Source: Microbacterium sp. Se63.02b
GTDB taxonomy: Bacteria > Actinomycetota > Actinomycetes > Actinomycetales > Microbacteriaceae
Length of the DNA: 64,000 nt
Direction of reading: 5' to 3'
NCBI RefSeq assembly: GCF_014171575.1
Contig: NZ_CP050453.1
Span: forward strand, 3,596,001-3,660,000
Below are positions 34,343 through 43,699 of the stretch, piece after piece (the first letter of the stretch is position 1; each line of letters begins with the position of its first letter). The position numbers and the translations under genes are program-made. The notes beneath the pieces are model-generated. The model searched no databases. It worked only from the letters and a program-made list of their open reading frames with translations, and was not told the DNA's origin.

Positions 34343-34864
34343 CTACTGGCTGCCTGCGACGGCAGGGCCGGGCTCGGCCGGTCGCCGACGCGCGGCCGTC
34401 ACGATCGCTCCCACGAAGAGGGCGATCGCGGCGAGGGCGCTCACGACATACAGCGGCCGCGCCCACGGCGAATAGTCCGCGCCGCCGATGCCGAACGTGT
34501 CGGCGAGCGCCATGCCCGCACCGAACGATGCGACGAAGTACCCGATCGCACCGAGCATCAGGAGCACGAGGAACCCCGTCGCGACGACCAGCGGATGCGC
34601 CCGCGTGAGGACGGCGAAGAGTGCGAGGCCGACGGCCAGAGCCACCCCGATGCCGAGGATCGCGAACGCCGGCATCGGCATCAGGCTCTCCCCCGCTTCC
34701 GACATCTCGAATCGGATCTGCGCGAGCGTGAGACCAGGGGCGGCGGCGAGCGGATTGAGCACCAGGATCTGCACCGCGGCGAGTGTCGCGTAGGCGACGA
34801 CGGCGAGTACGCCGACGATCGATATCCACAAGGTCGTGCGCAACGTCACTGTCATGCGGGTCAT
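34343..34864 (-). CDS. Four-helix membrane protein, unknown
   Basis: About 173 residues with four hydrophobic segments: LWISIVGVLAVVAYATLAAVQI, FAILGIGVALAVGLALFAVL, VVATGFLVLLMLGAIGYFVASF and LYVVSALAAIALFVGAIVTAA. It follows the MocR-type gene with one base between stop and ATG 34864, so it is probably cotranscribed. ATG 34855 is an alternative start. No domain family recognised. Confidence 0.65.
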   Translation of the reverse strand: MTRMTVTLRTTLWISIVGVLAVVAYATLAAVQILVLNPLAAAPGLTLAQIRFEMSEAGESLMPMPAFAILGIGVALAVGLALFAVLTRAHPLVVATGFLVLLMLGAIGYFVASFGAGMALADTFGIGGADYSPWARPLYVVSALAAIALFVGAIVTAARRRPAEPGPAVAGSQ

Positions 34865-34865
34865 C

Positions 34866-36371
34866 CTAGGAAGCCATCCCGAGAGTCTCCCGATATTCTC
34901 GCCAGGCTGCTCCGAGCCGGCGGATGCCTTCCGCGAGCACGTCGTCGGGGGCGGTGAAGGGGATGCGGATGTGATCGTCGGGAGAGGCCGACACCGCGAA
35001 GGCGGCGCTTCCGGCGATCGAGACCCCATGCGTGGCGGCGACCCTGACGAGGGACGCCGCCGACCCCGCCGGCGGCCGGACCCAGAGCGAGAGTCCACCG
35101 CGGGGAGGCTCGACGTTCCAGTCGGGCAGGTGCTCCGCCATCAACGCCTCCAGCAGACGCAGCCGCTCCTGGTGGATGCGGCTGTTCGCCCGACGGAGGT
35201 CGTCGGCACGGGCGATCAGGTCGAGTGCGAGCAGCTGACCGGGCACACTCGTGGACTGATCGGCGAGCTGCCGAGCGCCGCGGAGCCGACGCACCAGCAC
35301 GGGGTCGGCGCGCAGCCACCCGATCCGCAACCCTGCCCACACCCACTTCGAGACCGACTCGACGACGATGATCGGCGCATCGGCGCGTTCGGCGGCGAGG
35401 GAGGGAGGCACGACGCCGTCGAACGAGATGCCCGCCAGCACTCGGTCTTCGATCACGGGAACCCCGTACCGGGCTGCGAGCTCCGCGACGCGATGCCGGG
35501 CGGCCGCGGGCAGCCGCGTTCCCGTGGGGTTCTGGTGGTGCGGGTTGAGGGCGATGAGCACGGGCCGCAGCCGTGCGATGGCCTGCTCCAGAGCATCGAC
35601 GTCGAGCCCGTCGTCACCCATCGGGACACCGTGCACCGTGCCCCCACGCAGACCCACCGAGTCGGTGACACCCGGCCAGGTGATCTCTTCCGCGAGAACG
35701 ATGTCGCCAGGACCGACGAGCGCGTTGACGACGAGGCTGATGGCCTGCTGCGCGCCGTGCGTGACGAGGATCTGCTCCGGCGTGGTCGGCGTGCCCTCCG
35801 CGCCGTACATGTCGGCGATCAGGGTCCGCAGCGCAGGGAGGCCCGCGGGGTCGGTCTCCGGCAGCAGCGCGAGGTCGAGGCGCGGTGTGTGCTCGCGGAT
35901 GAGCTGCACCCCGAGGTCGGAGATCTGCGGCACGGTGCGCAGCAGGTCGATCGCATTGGGCAGTGCGGAGAACAGCGCCTCTCCCCTGCCGGGACGCTGC
36001 ACCGGGGTGACTGCTACCGCTGCTCCGGCGATACGGGTACCGCTGCCCTGACGCCGCTCCACGAGCCCGCTCTCGGCGAGCGCGGCGTAGGCGGCGACCA
36101 CGGTCCCGCGCGACACCGAGCTCATCGCCGCGAGTGCACGCTCCGCCGGCAGCCGATCTCCCGGTCGCAGTTCTCCGCTCGCGATGAGGCCCTCGATGCC
36201 CCGGGCGAGGCGGGCGGCCAGGGTGCCGTCGCCCTGGGTCCAGCGACCGAGTCGTGCCGACAGGGCCTCGGACGAGACCTCGCCCGCGTGCACGAGCGCG
36301 GGCACCCGCGCCGGAACCGTGGCCGAATCGTGGACCACTGGCCGGACATTGGCCCTGTCATCGCTGCGCAT
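34866..36371 (-). CDS. MocR/PdxR-type regulator (GntR domain fused to aminotransferase fold)
   Basis: 501 residues from ATG 36371. The N-terminal GntR winged helix has GELRPGDRLPAERALAAMSSVSRGTVVAAYAALAESGLV. The rest is a fold-type I aminotransferase domain with PLP site ALNPHHQNPTGTRL, EDRVLAGISFDG and the lysine motif VVESVSKWVWAGLRIGWL. Such proteins use PLP or an amino-acid adduct as effector rather than catalyse transamination. The frame stays open to 36455; the shorter start leaves the inverted repeat at 36427-36450 upstream as operator. Confidence 0.88.
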   Translation of the reverse strand: MRSDDRANVRPVVHDSATVPARVPALVHAGEVSSEALSARLGRWTQGDGTLAARLARGIEGLIASGELRPGDRLPAERALAAMSSVSRGTVVAAYAALAESGLVERRQGSGTRIAGAAVAVTPVQRPGRGEALFSALPNAIDLLRTVPQISDLGVQLIREHTPRLDLALLPETDPAGLPALRTLIADMYGAEGTPTTPEQILVTHGAQQAISLVVNALVGPGDIVLAEEITWPGVTDSVGLRGGTVHGVPMGDDGLDVDALEQAIARLRPVLIALNPHHQNPTGTRLPAAARHRVAELAARYGVPVIEDRVLAGISFDGVVPPSLAAERADAPIIVVESVSKWVWAGLRIGWLRADPVLVRRLRGARQLADQSTSVPGQLLALDLIARADDLRRANSRIHQERLRLLEALMAEHLPDWNVEPPRGGLSLWVRPPAGSAASLVRVAATHGVSIAGSAAFAVSASPDDHIRIPFTAPDDVLAEGIRRLGAAWREYRETLGMAS

Positions 36372-36390
36372 GACATCCGATTCTGGACCA

Positions 36391-36678
36391 ATGAACAGGC
36401 CATTGACCACCCACGACGTCGAACTCGGTCCAATCGACCTCGATTGGACCATCATCGAACTGCTCGAATGGCTCAGCAGAGATGACGCACGCCAGCACGA
36501 CGTGAGCCTTCAGCATCCGCTCGCCCGCATCGAGGCCGCCCTGACCGGGGAGAACTGGTCCCGGACGCCGTCGACGGTCGCCCTGATCCGCGCCCTGACG
36601 CTCCTCGCACCCGCTCACGGGTCGACCGTGATCGCGGACATCCTCTTCGCATCGCAGATCCTGCCGAGGGTCGCATAG
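36391..36678 (+). CDS. Small hypothetical protein
   Basis: 95 residues starting MNRPLTTHDVELGPIDLDW, divergent from the MocR gene. Third codon positions are strongly G/C, as in real genes here. No domain recognised; the sequence is helical and acidic with LLEWLSRDDARQHD. An in-frame ATG at 36370 would add seven residues. No ribosome binding site. An 11-bp inverted repeat lies inside its first codons, so the gene may start later or be controlled from within. Confidence 0.5.
   Translation: MNRPLTTHDVELGPIDLDWTIIELLEWLSRDDARQHDVSLQHPLARIEAALTGENWSRTPSTVALIRALTLLAPAHGSTVIADILFASQILPRVA
36427..36450. promoter_or_regulatory. GGTCCAATCGA inverted repeat, MocR operator candidate
   Basis: Perfect 11-bp arms with a two-base spacer, 56 bases upstream of the MocR start. 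A related half-site GGACCAAT is at 36385-36392. Repeated sites beside their own gene are typical of MocR regulators. Confidence 0.6.
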
Positions 36679-36718
36679 ATGAGATCAGACACTGCGACGC
36701 GAGGGCAGGACGGCGACG

Positions 36719-38221
36719 TCAGGTGGCCTGCGCGGAGGGTGGCGTGGAAGGGGGCGTCGTCACGATCTCTGCGCGGTCACGGAACCCTTCGGCCGTCACC
36801 TTGTCGAGCGCGACCTGCCTGCGGATCGCGGCCGCCTTCTCGTACAGGCTCGGGTCGCCATAGCTCGTGAGGACCTTCACCAGCACCGGCAGCAGCTCGA
36901 TCATGAAGAACAGCGCCGCGATGAGGATGTGCGCCCACAGGATCGCCGGCTCCTTCTCGCTCAACCGGTTCAGGCCGCTGATCTGGCTGAGCAGGCCGAC
37001 AGCACCCGCGTTGCCCTGCGCGACGGCATCCGCTCGGGCGTTGCTGTACGCCGCGAGCGCCTGATCGTAGGTGTCGCGCGCGGTCGGGAGCTGCGACTTC
37101 GCCTGCTCGCGGTTCTGCGCCTCGGACGACGAGGTGTTCTCCTTGGCGGCGGTCCCGGCGGCGGCGAGCTCCTCGTTGGCCGTGCGCAGCTGCGCGGCGA
37201 GCGCGTCGTAGGTCTGCTGGGCCTCGGCGAGCTGGGCCTTGGCGGCATCCGAGCTCGCACCCTCGCCGTTGACTCCGGTGCAGCCCGGAACGGTGCCGGC
37301 GCCTTCACCCGTCAGCTCGCACTGGTACAGCACCCGTGCCTGATCGATCACGGCCTGCTGCGCCGTCATCTTCGCGGTCACATCGTCGACCGTGGCCTGC
37401 GCTGCCGATTCCGTCGCCGATGAGGACTCCGTCCCCGCGACGATGCCGGTCGCGGCCTGGTTCTCGAGCTCGGCGACCTTGGCGGATGCCGCATCGAGCG
37501 CGATCTTCTCCGGGCCCGACTCCAGAGCCTCCTGGTCGGACTGCGACTGCGTGATGTTGGTCGACGCGACCTCGCGGGCAATGTCGTTGTGGAAGATCTG
37601 GAGCACGAGCGGCTCGGCCACGACGAAGCCGATGATCGCAGCCATGATCACCCGCGGGATCGCGAGACCGATGAGCCGCCAGACGTTGCGCGTCGAACTC
37701 ATGGTCGAGGTGAGGAAGCGGTCGAGGTTGAAGATGATGAGCGCCCACACGATCGCCAGCGGGACGGCCAGCCAGATCGCCGCCTGCACACCGGTGGTGA
37801 GGGCGAACAGCATCGAGATCGCCGAGACGAGGGCGGTGCCGGCGAGGACGAAGAACATCTGCACGAAGCGGGGAGTCTCGCCGGGGACGCGGTCGAGGAT
37901 CTCGCCCTCCGCCCCTCCGAGGATCGCCAGCGTGCGGGCGCGCGAGCCCGGGGTACGCGCGGCACGCGTGCGGCGGGGCGTGCGGACACGCGGTTCGCGC
38001 GCGGGCTTCACCGGTGCGGGCTCGTCGGCCGCGACCGCATCGGCGATCGGGGTCGCCTCGGCAGGATCTGCGACGGGGACCTCGCGGGTGGCGTCGTCGG
38101 TGCCGGTGGGCTCGAACTCGCGCAGGAAGTCGAGGTCATCCGTGGCGGCTTCGGGCTCGCTGTCGAGGATGATCCGACCCTGCGAGTCGTAGCGACCCGG
38201 TCGATGGGCGGAATAGGGCAT
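36719..38221 (-). CDS. DUF4407 membrane protein
   Basis: 500 residues. About 110 N-terminal residues are acidic then basic (RTPRRTRAARTPGSRAR). Two pairs of helices follow (FVQMFFVLAGTALVSAISMLFAL; LAVPLAIVWALIIFNLDRFLTST; IPRVIMAAIIGFVVAEPLVLQIF). A roughly 200-residue coiled-coil-rich extracytoplasmic segment has QAVIDQARVLYQCEL and AKAQLAEAQQTYDALAAQL. A last helix (ILWAHILIAALFFMIELLPVLVKV) closes the domain. The NLDRF and FMIELLPVLVK motifs are hallmarks of DUF4407. Function unknown. Confidence 0.82.
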   Translation of the reverse strand: MPYSAHRPGRYDSQGRIILDSEPEAATDDLDFLREFEPTGTDDATREVPVADPAEATPIADAVAADEPAPVKPAREPRVRTPRRTRAARTPGSRARTLAILGGAEGEILDRVPGETPRFVQMFFVLAGTALVSAISMLFALTTGVQAAIWLAVPLAIVWALIIFNLDRFLTSTMSSTRNVWRLIGLAIPRVIMAAIIGFVVAEPLVLQIFHNDIAREVASTNITQSQSDQEALESGPEKIALDAASAKVAELENQAATGIVAGTESSSATESAAQATVDDVTAKMTAQQAVIDQARVLYQCELTGEGAGTVPGCTGVNGEGASSDAAKAQLAEAQQTYDALAAQLRTANEELAAAGTAAKENTSSSEAQNREQAKSQLPTARDTYDQALAAYSNARADAVAQGNAGAVGLLSQISGLNRLSEKEPAILWAHILIAALFFMIELLPVLVKVLTSYGDPSLYEKAAAIRRQVALDKVTAEGFRDRAEIVTTPPSTPPSAQAT

Positions 38222-38291
38222 CCGAACAATCTACGAAATATCGCCTGTGGATACCGTGGAAAAGTCCTTGGAGCGCCTCACAGGATGCTGG

Positions 38292-38864
38292 TCAGGCTGC
38301 CGGGAGCTGCCGATCCAGGGCCGCGGCGTAGGCGGTGAGGGCGTCGTCGAGCGTGAAGTGCCCTGCTGCGGCGAGCGTGCCCAGGCCGTGGATCTGGCCC
38401 CACACGGCGACGACGTCGGTGGGGCGGTCGAGTCCGGCCGCGGCGGCGGCCTCGGCGAGCACGGCCTCGAGCCCGTCGATCAGCGGCGCCATCGTGGCGG
38501 TCGGAAACCCGGGGATGCAGACCGTGGGGTCGTAGACGGCGTCGAACGCATGCGGATGCTCGACGGCGAAGCGGATGTACGCCGACCCGCCGTCGGAGAG
38601 AGCCGCCCGCGGAGTCGATGCCTGCGCGGCGGCCGCACGGACCTGCGCGAGGAGGTCCGCCATGCTGCGCTCCGCGAGTGCCTTGAGCAGTCCGAGCCGG
38701 TCGGAGAAGTGATGGTACGGCGCATTGTGGCTGACGTTCGCGGCCCGCGCGACCTCGCGCAGACTGATCTCCGCGGCCGGCATCCGCTCCAGCAGCTGCA
38801 TCGCGGCATCCTCGAGCGCACGGGCGAGATCGCCGTGGTGGTAGCCGTCCTTCGAACTTGACAT
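38292..38864 (-). CDS. TetR-family regulator
   Basis: 190 residues with the N-terminal helix-turn-helix ISLREVARAANVSHNAPYHHFSDRLGLLKALAERS. The C-terminal ligand domain (WHG/TetR_C type) includes FAVEHPHAFDAVYDP. The frame could start at ATG 38873, but that codon abuts the AGGAGAGG sequence; ATG 38864 has proper spacing. Divergent from the quinone reductase gene and probably its repressor through the 14-bp inverted repeat between them. Confidence 0.87.
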   Translation of the reverse strand: MSSSKDGYHHGDLARALEDAAMQLLERMPAAEISLREVARAANVSHNAPYHHFSDRLGLLKALAERSMADLLAQVRAAAAQASTPRAALSDGGSAYIRFAVEHPHAFDAVYDPTVCIPGFPTATMAPLIDGLEAVLAEAAAAAGLDRPTDVVAVWGQIHGLGTLAAAGHFTLDDALTAYAAALDRQLPAA

Positions 38865-38881
38865 GAGCAACATCCTCTCCT

Positions 38882-38918
38882 ATCTTGACAGTGTCCACCA
38901 GCTTGACACTGTCCAGAT
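38882..38918. promoter_or_regulatory. TetR operator candidate with 14-bp arms
   Basis: ATCTTGACAGTGTC (38882-38895) and GACACTGTCCAGAT (38905-38918) are inverted repeats with 13 of 14 matches and a nine-base spacer, in the middle of the divergent promoter. Confidence 0.75.
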
Positions 38919-38929
38919 AGGAATCCGAC

Positions 38930-39551
38930 ATGACCGCTCTCGTGATCGACGGCCACCCCGACGCCCGCTCCCTGACCGCCTCGCTCGCGCAGCGGTACTC
39001 CGCGGGCCACGGCGATGCGCGGGTGCTCGCCCTGCGCGACCTCGACTTCGACCCGCACCTGCGCTTCGGCTACCGGGAGCGCATGACGCTCGAACCCGAC
39101 CTCGTCGATGCGAAGCAGGCTCTGCACGAAGCCGACAGCATCATCGTCGCCACCCCGCTCTGGTGGGGTTCGGTCCCCGCCCTGCTCAAGGGGTTCTTCG
39201 ACCGCGCCCTGCTGCCGCAGCAGGAGTACCGCTACTCAAGCTCGGCCTGCCCGAGGGCCTGCTGCCCGCTCGGCGGGGGCGGCTGCTGCTGCTCGCCGAC
39301 ACCCCTGGTTCGCGGTGCCGTTCACCGGGCTGCCGGCGCAGACCCAGGTGGTCCGCAACACGCTGCGCCTGTGCGGTGTGAGCTCGGTGCGCACGACGCG
39401 CATGCTCGGGGTCAAGGGCGCGGACACGGCGACCATCGCGCGATGGCTCGACCGGGCCGAGCGACTCGGTGCGAACGACGGCAGTCGCGCGCGGGCGCCT
39501 CAGGCCATCGCGGCCGACGCCGCCTCGTCTTCCGTCGTCGCGACCAGCTGA
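38930..39551 (+). pseudogene. Flavodoxin-fold NAD(P)H:quinone reductase, frame broken as sequenced
   Basis: About 208 residues, FMN-dependent NAD(P)H oxidoreductase family. Residues ALVIDGHPDARSLTASLAQRY form the phosphate loop, and IIVATPLWWGSVPALLKGFFDRAL is a family signature. Single bases missing near 39236 and 39305 split the gene. The middle frame reads KLGLPEGLLPARRGRLLLL and the last frame AVPFTGLPAQTQVVRNTLRLCG. Controlled presumably by the divergent TetR protein, as often seen for quinone or electrophile detoxification. Its 3' end overlaps the convergent rlmN by 52 bases. Confidence 0.83.
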
Positions 39552-40789
39552 CCGCAGGCGCCGTCGATCTCCTTGCCGCGGGTGTCGCGGAGGGTCGTCG
39601 GGATGCCGGCGTCGTTGAGCCTGCGCACGAACTCGTTCTGCACGGGGATCTCCGACGACGTCCAGATGGAGCCGGGCGTCGGGTTCAACGGGATCGGGTT
39701 CACGTGCACCCAGCCGCGACCGCGCTGGTTGAGCTTCTCGGCCAGCAGATCGGCGCGCCAGGCGTGGTCGTTCATGTCCTTGATCAGCGCGTACTCGATC
39801 GAGACCCGCCGGCCGGTCTTGGCGTAGTAGTCGTAGGCGGCGTCGAGGGCCTCGTCGACCTTCCACCGCGAGTTCACCGGGATGAGCTCGTCACGCAGAT
39901 GGTCGTCGGGCGCGTGCAGCGACAGCGCGAAGGTCACCGGGATGTTCTCGTCGGCGAGCTTCTTGATCGCGGGCACGAGGCCGACCGTTGACACGGTGAT
40001 GCCGCGGGCGCTCATGCCGAGGCCGTCGGGCTGCGGGGCGACCATCGAGCGCACCGCATCCATGACGCGCTTGTAATTGGCCAGCGGCTCGCCCATGCCC
40101 ATGAAGACGATGTTCGAGACGCGCTCCATGCTGTGGTCGTCGGCCTTCTTGCCGCCGAGGCCGCCCTCGGCGATCAGGCGGTTCGCGCGCACGATCTGCT
40201 CGATGATCTCGGCCGTCGACATGTTGCGGGTCAGCCCGGCCTGCCCGGTCGCGCAGAACGGGCAGTTCATGCCGCAGCCCGCCTGGCTCGACACGCACAG
40301 CGTGATGCGGCCCGGGTAGCGCATGAGCACCGACTCGACCAGGGCCCCGTCGTGCAGACGCCAGAGGAACTTGATCGTGTCGCCACGGTCGGTCTCGAGG
40401 CGCCGCACCTCGGTGAGCAGCGGCGGCAGGAGCCCGGCCACCAGCTCGTCGCGGATCCCCGCGGGGAGGTCGGTCATCTCGGCAGGGTCCGACGTGTAGT
40501 GGCGGAAGTAGTGGGTCGACAGCTGCTTCGCGCGGAAGCCGGGCAGCCCGAGCTCCTTGACCTTCTCGGTACGCTCGGCCGGAGTGAGGTCGGCGAGGTG
40601 CACGGGCGGCTTGCCGCGCTTGGGGCTCGCGAACTGCAGGAGCGGACGCCCCTCGGCATCCTTCTGCTGCGTCCAGCCCTCGGTCGCAGGGCGCACCTGG
40701 GGCGCACGGGTCTCGCGGATCGCCCCCGAGCGGGACGAGGCGGGCGCTGCCTGTGGCCGCGTCTCGCGCGTGCGGGGGTTCTCGGTCAT
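39500..40789 (-). CDS. rlmN: 23S rRNA (adenine2503-C2)/tRNA methyltransferase RlmN
   Basis: 429 residues. A radical-SAM enzyme methylating A2503 of 23S rRNA and A37 of some tRNAs. The iron-sulfur cysteines are C172, C176 and C179 in [12 protein letters not shown]-site motifs are [16 protein letters not shown] and [19 protein letters not shown], and the C-terminal catalytic cysteine lies in [11 protein letters not shown]. About 50 extra N-terminal residues are proline- and arginine-rich. ATG 40789 sits six bases after a TACCCT -10 hexamer, so the mRNA may be leaderless. Confidence 0.95.
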   Translation of the reverse strand: MTENPRTRETRPQAAPASSRSGAIRETRAPQVRPATEGWTQQKDAEGRPLLQFASPKRGKPPVHLADLTPAERTEKVKELGLPGFRAKQLSTHYFRHYTSDPAEMTDLPAGIRDELVAGLLPPLLTEVRRLETDRGDTIKFLWRLHDGALVESVLMRYPGRITLCVSSQAGCGMNCPFCATGQAGLTRNMSTAEIIEQIVRANRLIAEGGLGGKKADDHSMERVSNIVFMGMGEPLANYKRVMDAVRSMVAPQPDGLGMSARGITVSTVGLVPAIKKLADENIPVTFALSLHAPDDHLRDELIPVNSRWKVDEALDAAYDYYAKTGRRVSIEYALIKDMNDHAWRADLLAEKLNQRGRGWVHVNPIPLNPTPGSIWTSSEIPVQNEFVRRLNDAGIPTTLRDTRGKEIDGACGQLVATTEDEAASAAMA

Positions 40790-40795
40790 ACCTCC

Positions 40796-40801
40796 AGGGT
40801 A
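40796..40801 (-). promoter_or_regulatory. -10 element TACCCT, leaderless start of rlmN
   Basis: On the minus strand TACCCT ends six bases before ATG 40789. The GGAGG in between is too close to the ATG to act as a normal ribosome binding site. Confidence 0.45.
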
Positions 40802-40842
40802 CCGGCGCCCGGGTGGGAGACGGCTGGGCCGGACGGCGCCGC

Positions 40843-42753
40843 TCAGCCGAGCAGGGGTCGCTGCGCCGCGCGCTGCTGCTCGTACTCGGCTCGCGCGCGC
40901 TGCGCGGCGGCGGTGCCCGCCACCTCGGCGACCGGCACATCCCACCAGCCCTCCCCGTCGGGCCCGTAGACCAGCGGGTCGCTCTCGATGTGGATGAGCG
41001 TCGCCCTGTCGGACGCCTTCGCGGTGCGCATGGCCGCACGCAGGTCGTCGATCGCCGCTGCGCCTGGCGCCACCTCGATCACGTCGATGCCGTAGCTGCG
41101 GGCGTTCATGGCGAGATCGACCGGCAGCGGATCGCCGTCCTGGAAACTGCGCGCCTCGGGATCGTAGCTGCGGTACTTCGTGCCGAACCGCTCGGAGCCG
41201 ACCGTCTCGGACAGGTGCCCGATCGACGCGAACCCCTGGTTCTGGATCAGCACGACGATGACCTTGAGGTTCTCGGCGACGATCGTCGCAAGCTCGGAGC
41301 TGAGCATGAGGTACGAGCCGTCGCCGACCATGACCACCACGTCGCGCTCGTCACCCGCCGCCTGGAGTCCCCGCTTGACCCCGAGGCCGCCCGCGATCTC
41401 GTACCCCATCGTGGAGAACGCGTACTCCACGTGATAGCCGAGCGGATCGCTCACGCGCCACAGCTTGTGGAGGTCGCCGGGAAGCGATCCCGCCGCCTGC
41501 ACCACGACGTCGACGTCGGCGACCTCGGCGCGCACCGCCCCGATGATCTCGGGCTGGCCCGGCAGTGCCCGTCCGGTCGGGGCGAGGGCCGCATCGACCA
41601 CGCCATCCCACTCGCGCTTCTGCGCGGCGACCTCGGCCGCGAGCGCCTCGCTCATCCGCACGCCTTCGAGTCCGGCCGTCAATGCCACGATGGCCTCCCG
41701 CGCATCGGCGACGAGCGGGAGCGAGGTGCCGTGCTTATACGCGTCGAACGCCGCGACGTTCACGTTCACGAACACCGCGTCGGGGTGCTGGAAGGCCGTG
41801 CGCGACGCGGTCGTGAAGTCGCTGAACCGCGTACCGATGCCGATGATGACATCGGCACGGGCGGCGAGGCGGTTCGCGGCCGTCGACCCCGTCGCACCGA
41901 TGCCTCCGACGTACTGAGGATGATCCCAGGGCAGCGCGCCACCGCCCGCCTGCGTCGTGCCGACCGGGATCCCGGTGGCCTCCGCAAACGCCCGCAGCGC
42001 CTGCTCGGCGCCCGAGTAGATCACCCCACCGCCCGCGACGACCAGGGGGCGTTCGGCACTCCGGATCGCGGCGACGGCCCGGGCGAGCGGTCCGTGCTCG
42101 GGCAGCGGGCGACGGATGTGCCACTCGCGGTCCTGCAGGAATTCGAGGGGCACGTCGAGCGCCTCGGCCTGCACGTCCTCCGGGAGTGCGATCGTCACGG
42201 CGCCCGTCTCGGCGGGGTCCGTCAGCACACGCATCGCGGCGAGCGCGATCGAGAAGAGCTGCTCCGGGCGCTGCACGCGGTCGAAGAACACCGAGAGCGG
42301 ACGGAACGCGTCGTTCACGGTCAGCCCGATGTCGTGCGGCCGCTCCAACTGCTGCAGCACGGGGTCGGCGACCCTCGTGGCGAAGGTGTCGCTGGGGAGC
42401 AGCAGCGCGGGGAGCCGGTTGGTCGTCGCCAGGGCGGCTCCTGTGAGCATGTTCGTGGCACCGGGACCCACCGACGCGGTGCTGGCGAAGGTGGCGCGTC
42501 GACGGTGCATCCGCGCGAAGCCCACGGCCTGATGCACCATCGCCTGCTCGTTGCGGGCCTGGTGGTACGGCATCAGGTCGGGCTGGTCGAGGTTGTACTC
42601 CTGCAGCGCCTGGCCGAGACCGGCGACGTTGCCGTGCCCGAAGATGCCGAACATCCCGGGGATCGTCCGCTCCCGGATGTCGCCGTCGACCGTCCACTGG
42701 TGCGACAGGAACTCCACGAGGGCCTGCCCCACCGTCATCCGCTTCGTCGGCAT
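40843..42753 (-). CDS. iolD: 3D-(3,5/4)-trihydroxycyclohexane-1,2-dione hydrolase
   Basis: 636 residues, a thiamine-diphosphate enzyme that opens the inositol-derived ring. The N-terminal Pyr domain has [23 protein letters not shown] and the catalytic Glu near [17 protein letters not shown]. The C-terminal PP domain has the ThDP motif [17 protein letters not shown] with [10 protein letters not shown]. Substrate-specific segments match IolD over its whole length. It overlaps iolB by one base (TGATG) and is the last gene of the operon. Confidence 0.95.
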   Translation of the reverse strand: MPTKRMTVGQALVEFLSHQWTVDGDIRERTIPGMFGIFGHGNVAGLGQALQEYNLDQPDLMPYHQARNEQAMVHQAVGFARMHRRRATFASTASVGPGATNMLTGAALATTNRLPALLLPSDTFATRVADPVLQQLERPHDIGLTVNDAFRPLSVFFDRVQRPEQLFSIALAAMRVLTDPAETGAVTIALPEDVQAEALDVPLEFLQDREWHIRRPLPEHGPLARAVAAIRSAERPLVVAGGGVIYSGAEQALRAFAEATGIPVGTTQAGGGALPWDHPQYVGGIGATGSTAANRLAARADVIIGIGTRFSDFTTASRTAFQHPDAVFVNVNVAAFDAYKHGTSLPLVADAREAIVALTAGLEGVRMSEALAAEVAAQKREWDGVVDAALAPTGRALPGQPEIIGAVRAEVADVDVVVQAAGSLPGDLHKLWRVSDPLGYHVEYAFSTMGYEIAGGLGVKRGLQAAGDERDVVVMVGDGSYLMLSSELATIVAENLKVIVVLIQNQGFASIGHLSETVGSERFGTKYRSYDPEARSFQDGDPLPVDLAMNARSYGIDVIEVAPGAAAIDDLRAAMRTAKASDRATLIHIESDPLVYGPDGEGWWDVPVAEVAGTAAAQRARAEYEQQRAAQRPLLG

Positions 42754-43681
42754 CACTGCGCTCCTTCTGCGCGTCCGGAGGATCGTGCGCGATACGGGAG
42801 TCGGGGGTCGATGTCCTGCCCGCTCCAGCTGTCCCGCACCCAGGCGTGGGCGGGGTCGTCTGTGATGAGCCAGGCACGATCGCGGTCGGGGCCGGCCATC
42901 ACGTTGAGGTAGTAGAGGTCGTAGCCGGGCGCGGCGACGGCGGGGCCGTGGTAGCCGAAGGGCACCAACGCGATGTCTCCCGTGCGGACGCGCGCGGCGA
43001 TGTCGATCTCGCCGGCGGCCGAGGAGTAGGTCGCGAACATCCCGAACGCCGCATCGGCGCGCGCGGGCTCGCCCTCGGCGCGGGTGGGCGCGGCCTCGAA
43101 GTAGTAGATCTCCTCGAGCCGCGACTCCCGCCCCGGGAGCTGCTCGTCGTGCTTGTGCGGCGGATACGACGACCAGTTCTCGGCGGGCGTGATGACCTCG
43201 CACACGATCAGGCGCTCGGCGTCGAGCGCCTCCGGCGTGCCGAAGTTGTGCACCTGGCGGCTCGATGCGCCGGCGCCGCGCAGCTCCACGGGAGTCTCCT
43301 CGGCTCTGACGTACCGGGTCGGATGCACGACGTCGGTGCGCGCGGCGGCGACGGCGAACCGCCCCCGGCCGCGGACGACGGCGGTGGACGCGCAGGACAG
43401 ATAGAGCACGTCGGTCGGCCCCTCGAACGCCGACGCGCGTCCTGTCAGGACGGTCTCGGAGACGGCTCCGCGCTCGGTGTGCTCCACCGTGAAGGAGCCG
43501 GCGAGCGGGACGATGATCCGCTCCACGCCGGTGTCGGCGAGAGCCAGGTTCTCCCCTCGGCGAGCACACCGATGCGGATGGCGGTGTGCTGCCACCCCGG
43601 TGTGCGCTCGTCGACCACGCTCTCCCAGCCGTCACGGCCGAGCGTGCCGCGGCGGTGGAACCACTCCCGATCCTCGGTCAT
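42753..43681 (-). pseudogene. iolB: 5-deoxy-glucuronate isomerase, frame broken as sequenced
   Basis: About 309 residues, double-cupin isomerase of the inositol pathway. It starts MTEDREWFHRRGTLGRDGWE. One G missing from a GGGG run near 43553 shifts the frame. The rest reads GVERIIVPLAGSFTVEHTE, NFGTPEALDAERLIVCEVITP, the metal site SSYPPHKHDEQLPGRESRLEEIYYFE and GYHGPAVAAPGYDLYYLNVMAG, all typical of IolB. It lies between iolA and iolD. Confidence 0.9.
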
Positions 43682-43699
43682 GCCACTCCTGTCCGTGCG

